A DNA stretch of 64,000 nucleotides from Ferribacterium limneticum (GCF_020510585.1 NZ_CP075190.1:992501-1056500), one strand, 5' to 3'; shown: positions 33,858 through 43,306, counted from the stretch's first letter. Notes: a model not told the origin generated them from the sequence alone. Numbers and translations: made by a program.

Positions 33858-33885
33858 AGCCCGGCGCCAGCTATCCGGCGATTCT

Positions 33886-33921
33886 TGCGGTCAACCGGAA
33901 ATTTTGCCCGATTTTGAAATG
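33886..33921 (+). repeat. Dispersed 34-bp element, copy 8
   Basis: Begins TGCGGTCAACCGGAAATTTT, then GCCC, GATTTTGAAATG. It lies between convergent genes directly next to a minus-strand terminator. Confidence 0.82.
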
Positions 33922-33950
33922 AAAAAACCCCGACCTTTACGGTGGGGGCT
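33922..33950 (-). terminator. Intrinsic terminator on the minus strand for the 33999-34265 gene
   Basis: Read on the minus strand, a CCCCCACC arm pairs with GGTCGGGG around GTAAA and TTTTTTC follows. Confidence 0.75.
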
Positions 33951-33998
33951 CGGTTTCCGCCGCCTGTCTGGCAACGAAATGGTCAATGGTCCGAGTCG

Positions 33999-34265
33999 CT
34001 AGTTCGCCGGTATCGGATGAGTTCGTTGAAGGTGTTCGTAGGTTTGCGCCAAATCCTTCACATGCTGGTAATGACCTGAATCAAGGGCCTGCTGCATGTT
34101 TTCGATAATCATCGAATGCAGGCGGCAGACACCGTCGGGCGTACACAGCAGCGCTTCACTCATCTCGGCAGCAACGGTGATCGGAATATGTTCGTGTTCA
34201 GCGATTGCCTCAATCTCGCCTTGATCAAGGTCGCAATAGTCGATAACGTCCTGAATAGACAGCAT
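33999..34265 (-). CDS. Small conserved hypothetical protein
   Basis: An 88-residue acidic, helical protein I do not recognise by function. It opens MLSIQDVIDYCDLDQGEIEA and has two cysteines in LLCTPDGVCRLH. A strong AGGAGGAG site lies five bases before the ATG, and its own terminator follows, so it is a well-formed single-gene unit. The place beside narXL may be chance. Confidence 0.75.
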   Translation of the reverse strand: MLSIQDVIDYCDLDQGEIEAIAEHEHIPITVAAEMSEALLCTPDGVCRLHSMIIENMQQALDSGHYQHVKDLAQTYEHLQRTHPIPAN

Positions 34266-34407
34266 TTGCTCCTCCTGGATAGGAAAAATAAAAAGTCAGG
34301 TTGAAACCCCTGCTTGTTATTTTTGTTCTGTCCGCCTTGTCGTTATTGTCGGTGGAGGATCATCTTATTGTGGCTGAAAAATCCGGAAAGGCAAGCGTGC
34401 ATCCGAG

Positions 34408-35184
34408 TTAGATACTTAGTCGGCCTTCCGGCAACGGATGGCCGAGCTGCAGACGGCTGATAGTCGGCAACAGGTCTAGGCGGGTGTCTTTTTTCAGCTG
34501 TATGGCGCGCGCCCGCATCTCGTCGAGCGAGACATCGACCGGCTCGCCTCCGGTCGCGAAAGCGATGGTGTTGCCGCTGTCGCACGATGGAAAAACGGCA
34601 ACACGGCCATCGAAAGCCGAGCGGATGCGCTCGACGCTGCCGGCAAATCCCCGGTTCCGGCCGAGCAGGTTGATGCTGCACAGCCCCTTGTCGCTCAGCC
34701 GGGCGCGGCAGGCCTGGTAGAAAGGATCGGTGTCGAGTACACCGGCCTTCGCATCGGGGTCGTAACCATCGATCAGCATCATGTCGAAACGGCGGTCGCC
34801 GCCCAGCATGTAGTCGGCGCCGCAGCCGATCACCACGTCGAGCCGGCGCGGGTCGTCCGGCAGCTTGAAATACTGGCGCGCGATGTACTCGACCTGCGGA
34901 TTGATCTCGACCACCGTGATCCGGCAGTCGGGCAGGTAGCGGTAAATGAATTTGGCCAGCGAACCGGCGCCGAGGCCGATCAACAAGGCGCTGCGCGGCC
35001 ACTGGCCGGTCGGCCGCATGAGCAGCCCGGCCATCATCTCTCGCGTGTAGGCCAGCTCCAGCGCCCACGGCCGGGCAATGCGCATGGCGCTCTGTATCCA
35101 GTCCGAGCCGAAGTGCAGATTGCGCACGCCGCTGTCTTCGCTGATATCGACGGCATGTTGGGGAGTTTTTTTTGCGGGTCTCAT
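34408..35184 (-). CDS. Spermidine synthase-like methyltransferase-fold protein
   Basis: A 258-residue protein with a Rossmann core like spermidine synthase: ALLIGLGAGSLAKFIYR binds the nucleotide-type substrate, ITVVEINPQVEYIAR is the acidic second strand, and MMLIDGYDPDAKAG is the catalytic-aspartate region. The polyamine-specific residues are only partly kept, so its real substrate is uncertain. It is a single gene ending before the tRNA-Arg gene in the reverse direction. Confidence 0.75.
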   Translation of the reverse strand: MRPAKKTPQHAVDISEDSGVRNLHFGSDWIQSAMRIARPWALELAYTREMMAGLLMRPTGQWPRSALLIGLGAGSLAKFIYRYLPDCRITVVEINPQVEYIARQYFKLPDDPRRLDVVIGCGADYMLGGDRRFDMMLIDGYDPDAKAGVLDTDPFYQACRARLSDKGLCSINLLGRNRGFAGSVERIRSAFDGRVAVFPSCDSGNTIAFATGGEPVDVSLDEMRARAIQLKKDTRLDLLPTISRLQLGHPLPEGRLSI

Positions 35185-35207
35185 GGCCTTGCGCCTTGGA
35201 GTGGGGC

Positions 35208-35282
35208 TGGTACCCCCAGGTGGAATCGAACCACCAATTCGCCCTTAGGAGGGGCGTGTTATATCCATTTAACTATGGAGGC
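35208..35282 (-). tRNA. tRNA-Arg (anticodon CCT)
   Basis: On the minus strand the 75 bases fold into a cloverleaf: acceptor GCCTCCA / TGGGGGT (one G-T pair), anticodon stem CGCCC / GGGCG with loop CTCCTAA, T-arm GTGG-TTCGATT-CCAC, and an encoded 3' CCA. The anticodon CCT reads AGG. Confidence 0.95.
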
Positions 35283-35408
35283 GCTCAGCGGTGCGCATTG
35301 TACCGGTGTGGCCAGTCTAGCGATAGATGGCGCCCACGCACGTGCAAGCGGCTAAAATGCCGGTTCTCCCAACGTGGCGCCGGCTCGGTGCTGCTCAAAC
35401 TGCGACCA

Positions 35409-37349
35409 ATGCCCTACCTAAAACTTTCGTCCGCCTGCCTTGCCTACGGCCATGTGCCGCTCCTCGATCACGCCGATTTCCTGCTCGATCCGGGCGAGCG
35501 GGTTGCCCTGATCGGCCGCAATGGCACTGGCAAGTCCTCCATGCTCGCTGCCATGGCTGCGGGCTCCGGACGTGGCCGGCTGGATGATGGCGAGGTCTGG
35601 GTACAGCCAGGCATCCGTGTCGGCTACGTGCCGCAGGAGCCGCCTTTCGACATGGAGGCGACGGTCTTCGAGGCCGTTATTTCCGGCATGGGTGAGAACG
35701 CGGCGATTTTGGCCGAATACCATGAGGTCTCGCACAAGCTGGGCGAAATTGACGCCGATCACGACGTCTTGCTCGAACGCATGTCCGAGCTGCAGCACGA
35801 GCTGGAATCGCGTGGTGCCTGGGCATTCGAGGCGCAGGCTGAGCGCGTTATTGAGCGCTTCGGGCTGGACCCGGACGCCAGGGTTGGCAGCCTGTCCGGC
35901 GGCCAGAAGAAGCGCCTGGCACTGGCCCAGGCCTTGGCCGTCGCCCCGGAGGTCTTGCTCCTTGACGAGCCGACCAACCACCTCGACATCGCGGCCATCG
36001 AATGGCTGGAGAACCTGCTCATCGAATCCGGCGTTACGCTGTTTTTCATCACCCACGACCGTTCCTTCCTTGACCGCGTGTGCACGCGCATCGTCGAGCT
36101 GGATCGCGGCAAGCTGGTCAGCTTTCCCGGCAGTTTCAAGGACTACCAGTTGCGCAAGGAAGCCATGCTGCACGAAGAAGGCCTGGCCAATGCGCGGGCC
36201 GACAAGCTGCTCAAGGAAGAGGAAATCTGGATTCGCAAGGGTGTCGAAGCGCGGCGGACGCGCGCCGTGTTCCGCGTCCAGCGCCTTGATCAGCTGCGGG
36301 CCGAACGTCAGGCCCGGCGCGAGCGGATGGGCAAGGTCAACCTGCAACTCGATTCCGGCGACAAGAGCGGCAAGCTGGTGGCCGAACTCGAACACGTCTA
36401 CAAATCCTATGGTCAACGGGAAATTGTGCGCGATTTCTCAACCCGCATTCAGCGCGGCGACAAGATCGGCCTGATCGGCCCGAACGGCGCCGGCAAGACG
36501 ACGCTGCTCCGGCTGATCCTCGACGAAATCAAGCCGGATTCCGGCATCGTGCGCCAAGGCACGAAAATGGATATCGCCTATTTCGACCAGTTCCGCACCC
36601 AGCTCGATCCCAATTCGACGCTGTCTGACGTGATTTCCCCGGGCTCGGACTGGGTCGATATCGGCGGTGCCCGCAAGCACGTGATCGGCTATCTCGAAGA
36701 CTTCCTGTTTGCCCCGGAGCGCGCCCGTTCGCCGGTCAGCTCGCTGTCTGGCGGCGAGCGCAATCGCCTGCTGCTGGCACGTCTGTTCGCCAAGCCTGCC
36801 AACGTACTGGTCCTCGATGAGCCGACCAACGACCTCGACATCGAAACCCTGGAACTGCTCGAAGAGCTGCTCCAGACCTACGAAGGTACGCTGTTCCTGG
36901 TCAGCCACGACCGGACTTTCATCGACAACGTGGTGACCCAGACCATCGCCGCTGAAGGCGATGGCACCTGGAAGGAATACGCCGGCGGTTACACCGACTG
37001 GGCGACCTACAAGGCCAGCCTGGCCAAGGAGGCGCCGAAGGCCAAGGCAGAAGCCAAGCCGGTCGCCAAGACAGCAGAACCCGTCAAGGCCGCAGAGCCG
37101 GCGAAGCCGACGGGTGAAAAACTGTCATGGAAAGAGCAGCGTGAACTGGAGGATCTGCCCGGAAAAATCGCCGGCCTGGAAGCCGAACAGGCCGAACTGG
37201 GCAAGCGTCTCGCCGATGCTTCGCTCTACCAGACCGATCCGGCTGCAGCGCAAAAGGCATCCGACCGTCTGGCCGCCATCGATGATGAACTGATGGTCAT
37301 GCTCGAACGCTGGGAAGGGCTCGAAGCACGCGCCGGGAACCCGGCGTAA
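35409..37349 (+). CDS. uup: ABC-F ATPase Uup
   Basis: A 646-residue duplicated ABC ATPase without membrane parts. Domain 1 has GRNGTGKSS, LSGGQKKR and LLLDEPTNHLD; domain 2 has GPNGAGKTT, LSGGERNR and LVLDEPTNDLD. An Ala/Lys/Pro-rich linker and a C-terminal coiled coil (EQRELEDLPGKIAGLEAEQA) follow, which marks Uup, an ABC-F factor linked to DNA branch stability and ribosome function. ATG 35409 is chosen because the family starts with the PYLKLSSA strand; the longer open frame upstream runs through the tRNA. A stretch in domain 2 (36410-36440) closely matches the dispersed element. Confidence 0.92.
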   Translation: MPYLKLSSACLAYGHVPLLDHADFLLDPGERVALIGRNGTGKSSMLAAMAAGSGRGRLDDGEVWVQPGIRVGYVPQEPPFDMEATVFEAVISGMGENAAILAEYHEVSHKLGEIDADHDVLLERMSELQHELESRGAWAFEAQAERVIERFGLDPDARVGSLSGGQKKRLALAQALAVAPEVLLLDEPTNHLDIAAIEWLENLLIESGVTLFFITHDRSFLDRVCTRIVELDRGKLVSFPGSFKDYQLRKEAMLHEEGLANARADKLLKEEEIWIRKGVEARRTRAVFRVQRLDQLRAERQARRERMGKVNLQLDSGDKSGKLVAELEHVYKSYGQREIVRDFSTRIQRGDKIGLIGPNGAGKTTLLRLILDEIKPDSGIVRQGTKMDIAYFDQFRTQLDPNSTLSDVISPGSDWVDIGGARKHVIGYLEDFLFAPERARSPVSSLSGGERNRLLLARLFAKPANVLVLDEPTNDLDIETLELLEELLQTYEGTLFLVSHDRTFIDNVVTQTIAAEGDGTWKEYAGGYTDWATYKASLAKEAPKAKAEAKPVAKTAEPVKAAEPAKPTGEKLSWKEQRELEDLPGKIAGLEAEQAELGKRLADASLYQTDPAAAQKASDRLAAIDDELMVMLERWEGLEARAGNPA

Positions 37350-37385
37350 TCCTCATGCTCCAACGGGCCTTGTCCGGGATCACTC

Positions 37386-38594
37386 ATGAATACAACAAAC
37401 ACTAGCTGGCGCACGCCGACACTCATCCTGATTGCCGGCTGCGTCATCCTGACGCTGTCGATGGGCGTCCGCCACACGGCGGGCCTTTTCCTGCAGCCGA
37501 TGACGGTCGACAACGGGTGGTCCCGCGAAACCTTCTCGTTCGCCTTCGCCCTGCAGAACCTGGTCTGGGGCCTCGGCTCACCCTTTGCCGGCGCGCTGGC
37601 CGACCGCTATGGCGCGGGGCGCACCCTTCTCGTCGCAGCGACGCTCTACGTGCTCGGGCTGGTTCTGATGTCGGTGTCGCCGACGCCGCTGACGCTCGAT
37701 TTCTCAGCCGGCCTGCTCATCGGCCTTGGCCTGTCGGGAACAACCTTTCCAGTCATCATGGGCGTCATCGGCCGCCATACGACCCCGGAAAAACGCAGCC
37801 TCGCCCTCGGTATCGCCAGTGCCGGCGGTTCGTTCGGCCAGTTCGCCGTGCTCCCCATCGGGCAGATGATGATCTCCACCTACGGCTGGCAAAGCGCACT
37901 CGTCTTGCTCGCCTGCGGCGTTGGCCTGATCGCCCCGCTGGCGTATGCCATGGCCGATGGTCACAAGCCTTCTGCGGGGGCAGGTCAGTCGGTCGTCGAA
38001 GCGCTGCACGAGGCAAGCCGCGAGCGCAGCTTTCACTACCTGTTCTGGGGCTATTTCGTGTGCGGCTTCCAGACGGCTTTCATCATGCTGCATCTGCCGT
38101 CGTATCTGGTCGATGCCGGCATGTCGGCCAATGTCGGCATGACTGCGGTGGCGCTGATCGGCCTGTTCAATATTTTCGGATCCTTCTATTTCGGCTGGGC
38201 TGGCGGGCGCTCGAGCAAGAAGAATCTGTTGGTCTGGATCTACGGATTGCGTGCCGTGGCTATTTTGATTTTCATGCTGATTCCGCTGTCGACCGCAGCA
38301 GCCTGGATCTTCGCCGCCGTCATCGGCATCCTGTGGCTCGGTACCGTGCCGCTGACCAACGGCCTGATCGCCCAGATATTCGGGTTGCGCTACATGTCGA
38401 TGCTGACCGGCGTGGTATTTCTCGGCCACCAGCTCGGCAGCTTCCTCGGCGCATGGATGGGCGGGCGGATCTTCGACGAAACGGGCTCGTACTCGCTGGC
38501 CTGGTCGATCTCGATAGGCTTGTCGATCCTCGCCGCCATCTGCTCGTGGCCGGTCAATGAGAAGCCGCTGGCCCGGCTAAGCGCGGCAACGTGA
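37386..38594 (+). CDS. MFS transporter (oxalate/formate antiporter-like group)
   Basis: A 402-residue major facilitator protein with about twelve helices. The opening LILIAGCVILTLSMGVRHTAGLFLQPMT and loop GALADRYGAGRTLL resemble the oxalate/formate antiporter (monocarboxylate) group. The substrate cannot be told. Its stop overlaps the start of the small membrane protein that follows. Confidence 0.82.
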   Translation: MNTTNTSWRTPTLILIAGCVILTLSMGVRHTAGLFLQPMTVDNGWSRETFSFAFALQNLVWGLGSPFAGALADRYGAGRTLLVAATLYVLGLVLMSVSPTPLTLDFSAGLLIGLGLSGTTFPVIMGVIGRHTTPEKRSLALGIASAGGSFGQFAVLPIGQMMISTYGWQSALVLLACGVGLIAPLAYAMADGHKPSAGAGQSVVEALHEASRERSFHYLFWGYFVCGFQTAFIMLHLPSYLVDAGMSANVGMTAVALIGLFNIFGSFYFGWAGGRSSKKNLLVWIYGLRAVAILIFMLIPLSTAAAWIFAAVIGILWLGTVPLTNGLIAQIFGLRYMSMLTGVVFLGHQLGSFLGAWMGGRIFDETGSYSLAWSISIGLSILAAICSWPVNEKPLARLSAAT

Positions 38595-38725
38595 AACCGA
38601 ACTGGCGCTGGTTTCTCGGTGGCGTTGGCGTAGCGCTGGCCGTGTTGCTGCTGGCGCTGATCTTCACCGCCTACCAGATGCCAGAGCTACTGCTCGACTG
38701 GGCCAACCTGCGTTATTGCGGTTAG
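38591..38725 (+). CDS. Small membrane protein (44 residues)
   Basis: GTG at 38591 overlaps the upstream MFS stop (GTGA). The product opens with a short basic segment (KPNWRWF), has one hydrophobic helix (VGVALAVLLLALIFTAY), and ends LLLDWANLRYCG. The stop overlap and the clean single-helix design argue that it is a real, coupled gene too short for most gene finders. It may assist the transporter; that is inference. Confidence 0.55.
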   Translation: MKPNWRWFLGGVGVALAVLLLALIFTAYQMPELLLDWANLRYCG

Positions 38726-38733
38726 TGCCGCGG

Positions 38734-39594
38734 CTAGGCCAGCGCGGCCTCGCCATCAGCTTCGCGGGCCGGCATTGGCAACAGGCCAAGGCGCTGGCGA
38801 ACGGTTTCCGGCGTGACGTTGAGCAATTCGCCGATGTCCTTGAAGTCGTCGGGTAGCGCCGGGTCTTCCCAGCTATACGACGAATGACGGGCGAGGCGGA
38901 CGGCCAGCTCAACGTTCCGCACGCGTGGATTCTCGGCGCTGTCTTCATCGATCAGCGTACGCAGCAGTTCAGGCAGGTTCCAGACACGGCAGAGTTCGAG
39001 CTGGATTTCCTGGAAGGTGAAGCCCAGTGCCTGCTTCTGCGCGTCAGCGCTGCGCATGGTCGGATTGGCCTTCTGCAGGTCGTGAATGGCCAGCCCGAGG
39101 CTCGGCGCCGAACACCAGACAAGAATTTCGGCCAGGTCGTGCAGCAGAGCCGCGATGCGCACCTCTTCCATGCTAATGTCATGGCGCCAGACCGCCCAGT
39201 CCTGGGCGTAGTCGGCCGCCCGCTGGGCCCGGCGAACGATTTGCAGGACGCCCAGCAGGGCATGCGGGCCGGCTTCCTTGAGCTGGTCTTCGATCGTGAA
39301 CAGCCCGCTGAAGTGATTGAAGAACGGCTCGATGCCGGCCATGACGACCGAACTGGCGATGGTCGTGATGTCGTGCTGCAGTGACCTTCCCCGCATCGGC
39401 TGGGTGAAGGCCAGCACGCGTACGGTCATGATCGGGTCCTGGAGGATCAGCCGGGCCAGTTCGCGGGCGTCGACGCGGTCAAGATTGGCCCGCATTTCCT
39501 CAATTCGCCGCTTGGTGATGCGCAGGACAGGCAGGCCGTTGTTGCTGAAGAGCAGGGACCAGGCATCAAGATCCGGTAGCGGGTGGTCGAGCAT
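38734..39594 (-). CDS. HDOD domain protein
   Basis: A 286-residue protein whose core is an HDOD domain: LARLILQDPIMTVRVLAFTQ at the front, then HDLAEILVW in the place of the HD-domain metal site. HDOD proteins are signalling scaffolds, not confirmed hydrolases. No EAL or GGDEF domain is fused. A second HDOD protein is encoded at 40361-41542, with only a hydrolase gene between. Confidence 0.85.
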   Translation of the reverse strand: MLDHPLPDLDAWSLLFSNNGLPVLRITKRRIEEMRANLDRVDARELARLILQDPIMTVRVLAFTQPMRGRSLQHDITTIASSVVMAGIEPFFNHFSGLFTIEDQLKEAGPHALLGVLQIVRRAQRAADYAQDWAVWRHDISMEEVRIAALLHDLAEILVWCSAPSLGLAIHDLQKANPTMRSADAQKQALGFTFQEIQLELCRVWNLPELLRTLIDEDSAENPRVRNVELAVRLARHSSYSWEDPALPDDFKDIGELLNVTPETVRQRLGLLPMPAREADGEAALA

Positions 39595-39715
39595 GGGTGG
39601 CTGGCTTTCGGGAAGAGAGGAGGGCTGTCCGCAGGGAGTTTAAGGGGGTGGGCGGCGCCGGGCAAGGGCGTTGGCATGCGATAATCCGGGTCGGTCAAAT
39701 ATTCCATTTTCAGCC

Positions 39716-40360
39716 ATGCGCTACGCCATCGTGCCGGTTACCCCTTTCGAGCAAAACTGCACCGTTTTCTGGTGCGAAAACACCCGCCAGGCTGTTGTCA
39801 TCGACCCCGGTGGCGATGTCGAGCGCATCATGCGCCTGCTCGAGGACGAAAAGCTTACCCTGGTCAAGATTCTCGTCACCCATGGCCATATCGATCACGC
39901 CGGTGGCGTCGCGCTATTGGCCGAGAAGAGCGGCGTCAGTGTCATCGAAGGGCCGCATGAGGAAGACCGATTCTGGATTGACGGCATGCCGCAGCAGAGC
40001 AAGATGTTCGGTTTTCCCAATGTGCGCAGTTTTGCGCCGACACGCTGGCTCAAGGATGGCGACAAGGTCAGTTTCGGCGAGGTCGAACTGGATGTCCTGC
40101 ATTGCCCCGGCCACACCCCCGGGCATGTTGTCTTCTACCATGCGCCGAGTCATCTGGCCCAGGTCGGCGATGTGTTATTCCAGGGCTCAATCGGGCGGAC
40201 CGACTTCCCGCGCGGCGATCACGACACGCTGATTCGCTCGATCAAGGAAAAACTCTTTCCGCTGGGTGATAACGTTGATTTCGTCCCTGGCCATGGTCCG
40301 ATGTCGACCTTTGGCGAGGAGCGCAAGTACAACCCCTTCCTGAGTGGCCGCTTTGGCTGA
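39716..40360 (+). CDS. Metallo-beta-lactamase-fold hydrolase (YcbL/glyoxalase II-like)
   Basis: A 214-residue hydrolase with the metal-binding set THGHIDHAGG, a histidine in HCPGHTPGHVV, aspartate in VGDVLFQGSIGRTDFP, and a last histidine in VPGHGPMSTFGEE. It fits the YcbL type of glyoxalase II relatives. The start at 39716 is the first that gives the family N-terminus (MRYAIVPVTPFEQNC). A GATAAT element lies about 35 bases upstream and could be a -10 box. Confidence 0.88.
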   Translation: MRYAIVPVTPFEQNCTVFWCENTRQAVVIDPGGDVERIMRLLEDEKLTLVKILVTHGHIDHAGGVALLAEKSGVSVIEGPHEEDRFWIDGMPQQSKMFGFPNVRSFAPTRWLKDGDKVSFGEVELDVLHCPGHTPGHVVFYHAPSHLAQVGDVLFQGSIGRTDFPRGDHDTLIRSIKEKLFPLGDNVDFVPGHGPMSTFGEERKYNPFLSGRFG

Positions 40361-41542
40361 TCAGGTGCTGGCGTGGATTTTCGAGGCCCAGCCGTAGGCC
40401 TCAAGTTGGGCATTGAAGTAATCGTCGCTGTTGATGCCGAGCGCCTTGATCCCGCCTGATGCCGTTTTCAGATCGTGCTTGTCGACGGCAGTGACAGCAG
40501 CGAGTAGTTCGCCCAGCCCGCCTACTTGCTCGACCAGCGCCTTCTGCGCGACTTCGGGCAGCGGTAGCTGACGCATGATTTCCGCCATGGACATGCCGAG
40601 CAGTACGTCAAGCAGCGAGAACGTGCCGATCATGAACGCTGTGTCGGCTAGCTGCTCAGGGGGCAGTGGCGGTGTTATGCGATTGGCCAGCAGCTCAAAG
40701 AGGCGACCGCGTGCGGCCGCTTTTTGCAACAGCGGATTGGGATGTTGACCGTTGTTCGGGTCCGAATACACGAGCAATTGCAACCAGCGCTGCAGTTGAC
40801 GTCGGCCAAGGAGGGTAATGGCCTGAGTGAAGCTGGTGATCGGGCTGCCTGGCGAAAGGGCTGCTGAATTGACCAGGCGCAGCAGGCTGTAGGAGAGCTT
40901 CGGTTCTTCTCGGAAAATGGTGTCGAGAGCCCCGGCATCTGCATCATCGGCGATCAGGGTGAGCAGTTTCAGTAACTTTAACCGGGTGATGTCGGCCTTT
41001 GCGTTCGGAGTCGAGCGAGTTTGCAGGAACTCGCAAGTCGACAGGATGCAGGCATTGTTCAGCACCCACTCGCGGTCGTTGTGCGTGTGCACATCAGTGG
41101 CAACCAGCGTGGTGCGACTGGCCAGGCCAATCAGAGTAAAAGGCGGCAGACTCCGGGCGTGGCTACTGCCAATCAGGAGGTAGTCCCAGCATCCTGCGCC
41201 AGGCAATTTGGCATCTGGTGACGCGGACAGTCCTACCTTGCGCTGAGTCAGGCGAAGATTCGCCTCAAGTTCGCTCAGCGCATCAGCATCCTGCGGGTTG
41301 GGTTGGCTCGGGAAAACGGTAACCGAACGTTCAGTCAGTACGCCAGCGTCATATCCGCCGCTCAGCGCCGGCAAAAGCCACGGGTGCCGATGATCAAACG
41401 TTTCGAGCAGGGGGGAGGAAAACAGCCTTGCCAGAGTTTCGCGATCGCTTGGGGCGCCGGGGGCGAATTCCATGCTGAAGCCAGACCACGAATCATCGGC
41501 GCCGAGTAGTGGATAAACAAAAACGGGAGCCGTGCCGGGCAT
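40361..41542 (-). CDS. YuxH-like protein with degenerate EAL and HDOD domains
   Basis: A 393-residue protein. The N-terminal half keeps a degenerate EAL-like fold (PLLGADDSWSGFSMEF opening, no EAL catalytic motif) and the C-terminal half is an HDOD domain (RLVNSAALSPGSPITSFTQA; ADTAFMIGTFSLLDVLLGM). This is the YuxH architecture, thought to relay signals without cyclic-di-GMP hydrolysis. It converges with the hydrolase gene, with no bases between the stops. Confidence 0.8.
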   Translation of the reverse strand: MPGTAPVFVYPLLGADDSWSGFSMEFAPGAPSDRETLARLFSSPLLETFDHRHPWLLPALSGGYDAGVLTERSVTVFPSQPNPQDADALSELEANLRLTQRKVGLSASPDAKLPGAGCWDYLLIGSSHARSLPPFTLIGLASRTTLVATDVHTHNDREWVLNNACILSTCEFLQTRSTPNAKADITRLKLLKLLTLIADDADAGALDTIFREEPKLSYSLLRLVNSAALSPGSPITSFTQAITLLGRRQLQRWLQLLVYSDPNNGQHPNPLLQKAAARGRLFELLANRITPPLPPEQLADTAFMIGTFSLLDVLLGMSMAEIMRQLPLPEVAQKALVEQVGGLGELLAAVTAVDKHDLKTASGGIKALGINSDDYFNAQLEAYGWASKIHAST

Positions 41543-41660
41543 TGATTTTTCTCCGGGTTGTATTTGTCAATGTTAGCAAACTTGAACGTCGTCGTCTGCG
41601 ATAGTCGTCATAAACACGCGAGTTTCGGGAGGCGATTATGGTGGCCCGTATAATCTGCTG

Positions 41661-42278
41661 ATGTTCCCCGTTTATTGGTCCCAAGCTGGCGCCGATTTGT
41701 CGCGCCATGATCCGGCGATGGCCGAATTGGTCGAGCGCTATGCCGGGGTGTCGCTCGTTTCGCGTGGTGATGCCTTTGGTACCTTGGCGCGCTCGATTGT
41801 CGGCCAGCAGATTTCCGTCAAGGCTGCCGATGCTGTCTGGGGACGGTTTGTCGCGCAGATCGGCGAAGTGGTGCCGGCCCGAGTCATTGAATTGGGTGAG
41901 AGCGGGCTGGAGGGCTGTGGCCTTTCCCGGCGAAAAATCGAATATCTGGGCGATCTGGCTGGCCATTTTGCCAGCGGCCAACTTGATCCGTCGCTCTGGG
42001 CGCGGCTGGGCGACGAAGAAATTATTGACGAACTGACCGCGGTACGCGGGATTGGGCGGTGGACCGCAGAGATGTTTCTGATTTTTCATCAGTTGCGACC
42101 GGACATTTTTCCGCTCGACGATATCGGCTTGCAGCGAGCAGTTTGTGATCGGTATTTTGCCGGTCAAAAACAGTCTCGCCGGGTGCTCGCCGAGTTCGGA
42201 GAGCGCTGGCGCCCCTGGCGTTCAGTGGCGACGTGGTATCTGTGGCGTAGCCTCGATCCGGTGCCCGTCGAGTACTGA
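41661..42278 (+). CDS. DNA-3-methyladenine glycosylase (HhH-GPD family)
   Basis: A 205-residue base-excision enzyme. The helix-hairpin-helix with catalytic aspartate is LTAVRGIGRWTAEMFLIF followed by FPLDDIGL, and ARSIVGQQISVKAADAV is the family's early helix. It resembles short AlkA-type enzymes without the extra N-terminal domain. A perfect TATAAT lies at 41649-41654, only seven bases before the ATG, so the transcript may be leaderless. Confidence 0.88.
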   Translation: MFPVYWSQAGADLSRHDPAMAELVERYAGVSLVSRGDAFGTLARSIVGQQISVKAADAVWGRFVAQIGEVVPARVIELGESGLEGCGLSRRKIEYLGDLAGHFASGQLDPSLWARLGDEEIIDELTAVRGIGRWTAEMFLIFHQLRPDIFPLDDIGLQRAVCDRYFAGQKQSRRVLAEFGERWRPWRSVATWYLWRSLDPVPVEY

Positions 42279-42337
42279 AACTGTAGCCTTCTTACCTTTG
42301 GGGTAAAATGCGCGCCAACTTAGCAAACGAGCAGTCC

Positions 42338-43306
42338 ATGAAAACTAGTTTCCTCGACTTCGAACAATCCATCGCCGACCTTGAAGCCAAGATCGAAGAG
42401 CTGCGTTTCGTGCAGGATGATTCCGCCGTCGATATCTCGGAAGAGATAGAACGGCTTGAGAAGAAGAGCGGTCAGCTGACCAAGGATATCTACGCCAAAC
42501 TGAGTCCGTGGCAGATTTCGCAAGTGGCGCGCCACCCGCAGCGCCCCTACACACTGGATTACCTGTCGCTGATCTTCACCGACTTCGAAGAATTGCATGG
42601 TGATCGCTCCTTTGCTGATGACCACGCCATCGTTGGTGGCCTGGCCCGCTTCAATGGTCAGTCGGTCATGGTGATCGGCCACCAGAAGGGGCGCGATACC
42701 AAGGACAAGATTTATCGCAACTTCGGCATGCCGCGTCCAGAGGGCTATCGCAAGGCCCTGCGCCTGATGAAGCTGGCCGAAAAATTCGGTATTCCGGTAA
42801 TGACCTTTGTCGATACGCCGGGTGCCTATCCGGGTATCGATGCCGAAGAGCGCGGTCAGTCCGAGGCGATTGGTCGCAACCTGTACGTGATGGCTGAACT
42901 GAAAGTGCCGGTGATCGTCACCATCATCGGGGAAGGCGGTTCTGGCGGTGCGCTGGCCATCGCCGTCGGCGACACCGTGCAGATGCTGCAATACTCGACT
43001 TACTCCGTGATTTCGCCGGAAGGCTGCGCGTCAATTCTCTGGAAGAGCGCCGAAAAGGCACCGGAAGCTGCAGAAACCATGGGTATCACGGCGCAGCGCT
43101 TGAAAACCCTTGGTTTGATCGACAAGATCGTAAATGAACCGTTGGGGGGCGCCCATCGCGACCACGCCGCGATGGCGCAAAATCTCAAGAAAGCCCTGCA
43201 GGACGCGCTCAAGCAGCTATCCGGCCAGTCGACGGCCGAACTTCTGGCCACCCGCTACGAGCGGCTGATGAGCTATGGCCGCTACAAGGAACAGCCTGTC
43301 AGCTGA
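42338..43306 (+). CDS. accA: Acetyl-CoA carboxylase carboxyltransferase subunit alpha
   Basis: AccA is half of the carboxyltransferase that moves the carboxyl group from biotin to acetyl-CoA, the first step of fatty-acid synthesis. The 322 residues open [20 protein letters not shown] and contain the crotonase-like glycine-rich [19 protein letters not shown] and the [19 protein letters not shown] segment. I chose 42338 over the earlier in-frame ATG at 42308 because it gives the family start; a TAAAAT box lies at 42304-42309. Its last 32 bases overlap tilS. Confidence 0.96.
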   Translation: MKTSFLDFEQSIADLEAKIEELRFVQDDSAVDISEEIERLEKKSGQLTKDIYAKLSPWQISQVARHPQRPYTLDYLSLIFTDFEELHGDRSFADDHAIVGGLARFNGQSVMVIGHQKGRDTKDKIYRNFGMPRPEGYRKALRLMKLAEKFGIPVMTFVDTPGAYPGIDAEERGQSEAIGRNLYVMAELKVPVIVTIIGEGGSGGALAIAVGDTVQMLQYSTYSVISPEGCASILWKSAEKAPEAAETMGITAQRLKTLGLIDKIVNEPLGGAHRDHAAMAQNLKKALQDALKQLSGQSTAELLATRYERLMSYGRYKEQPVS

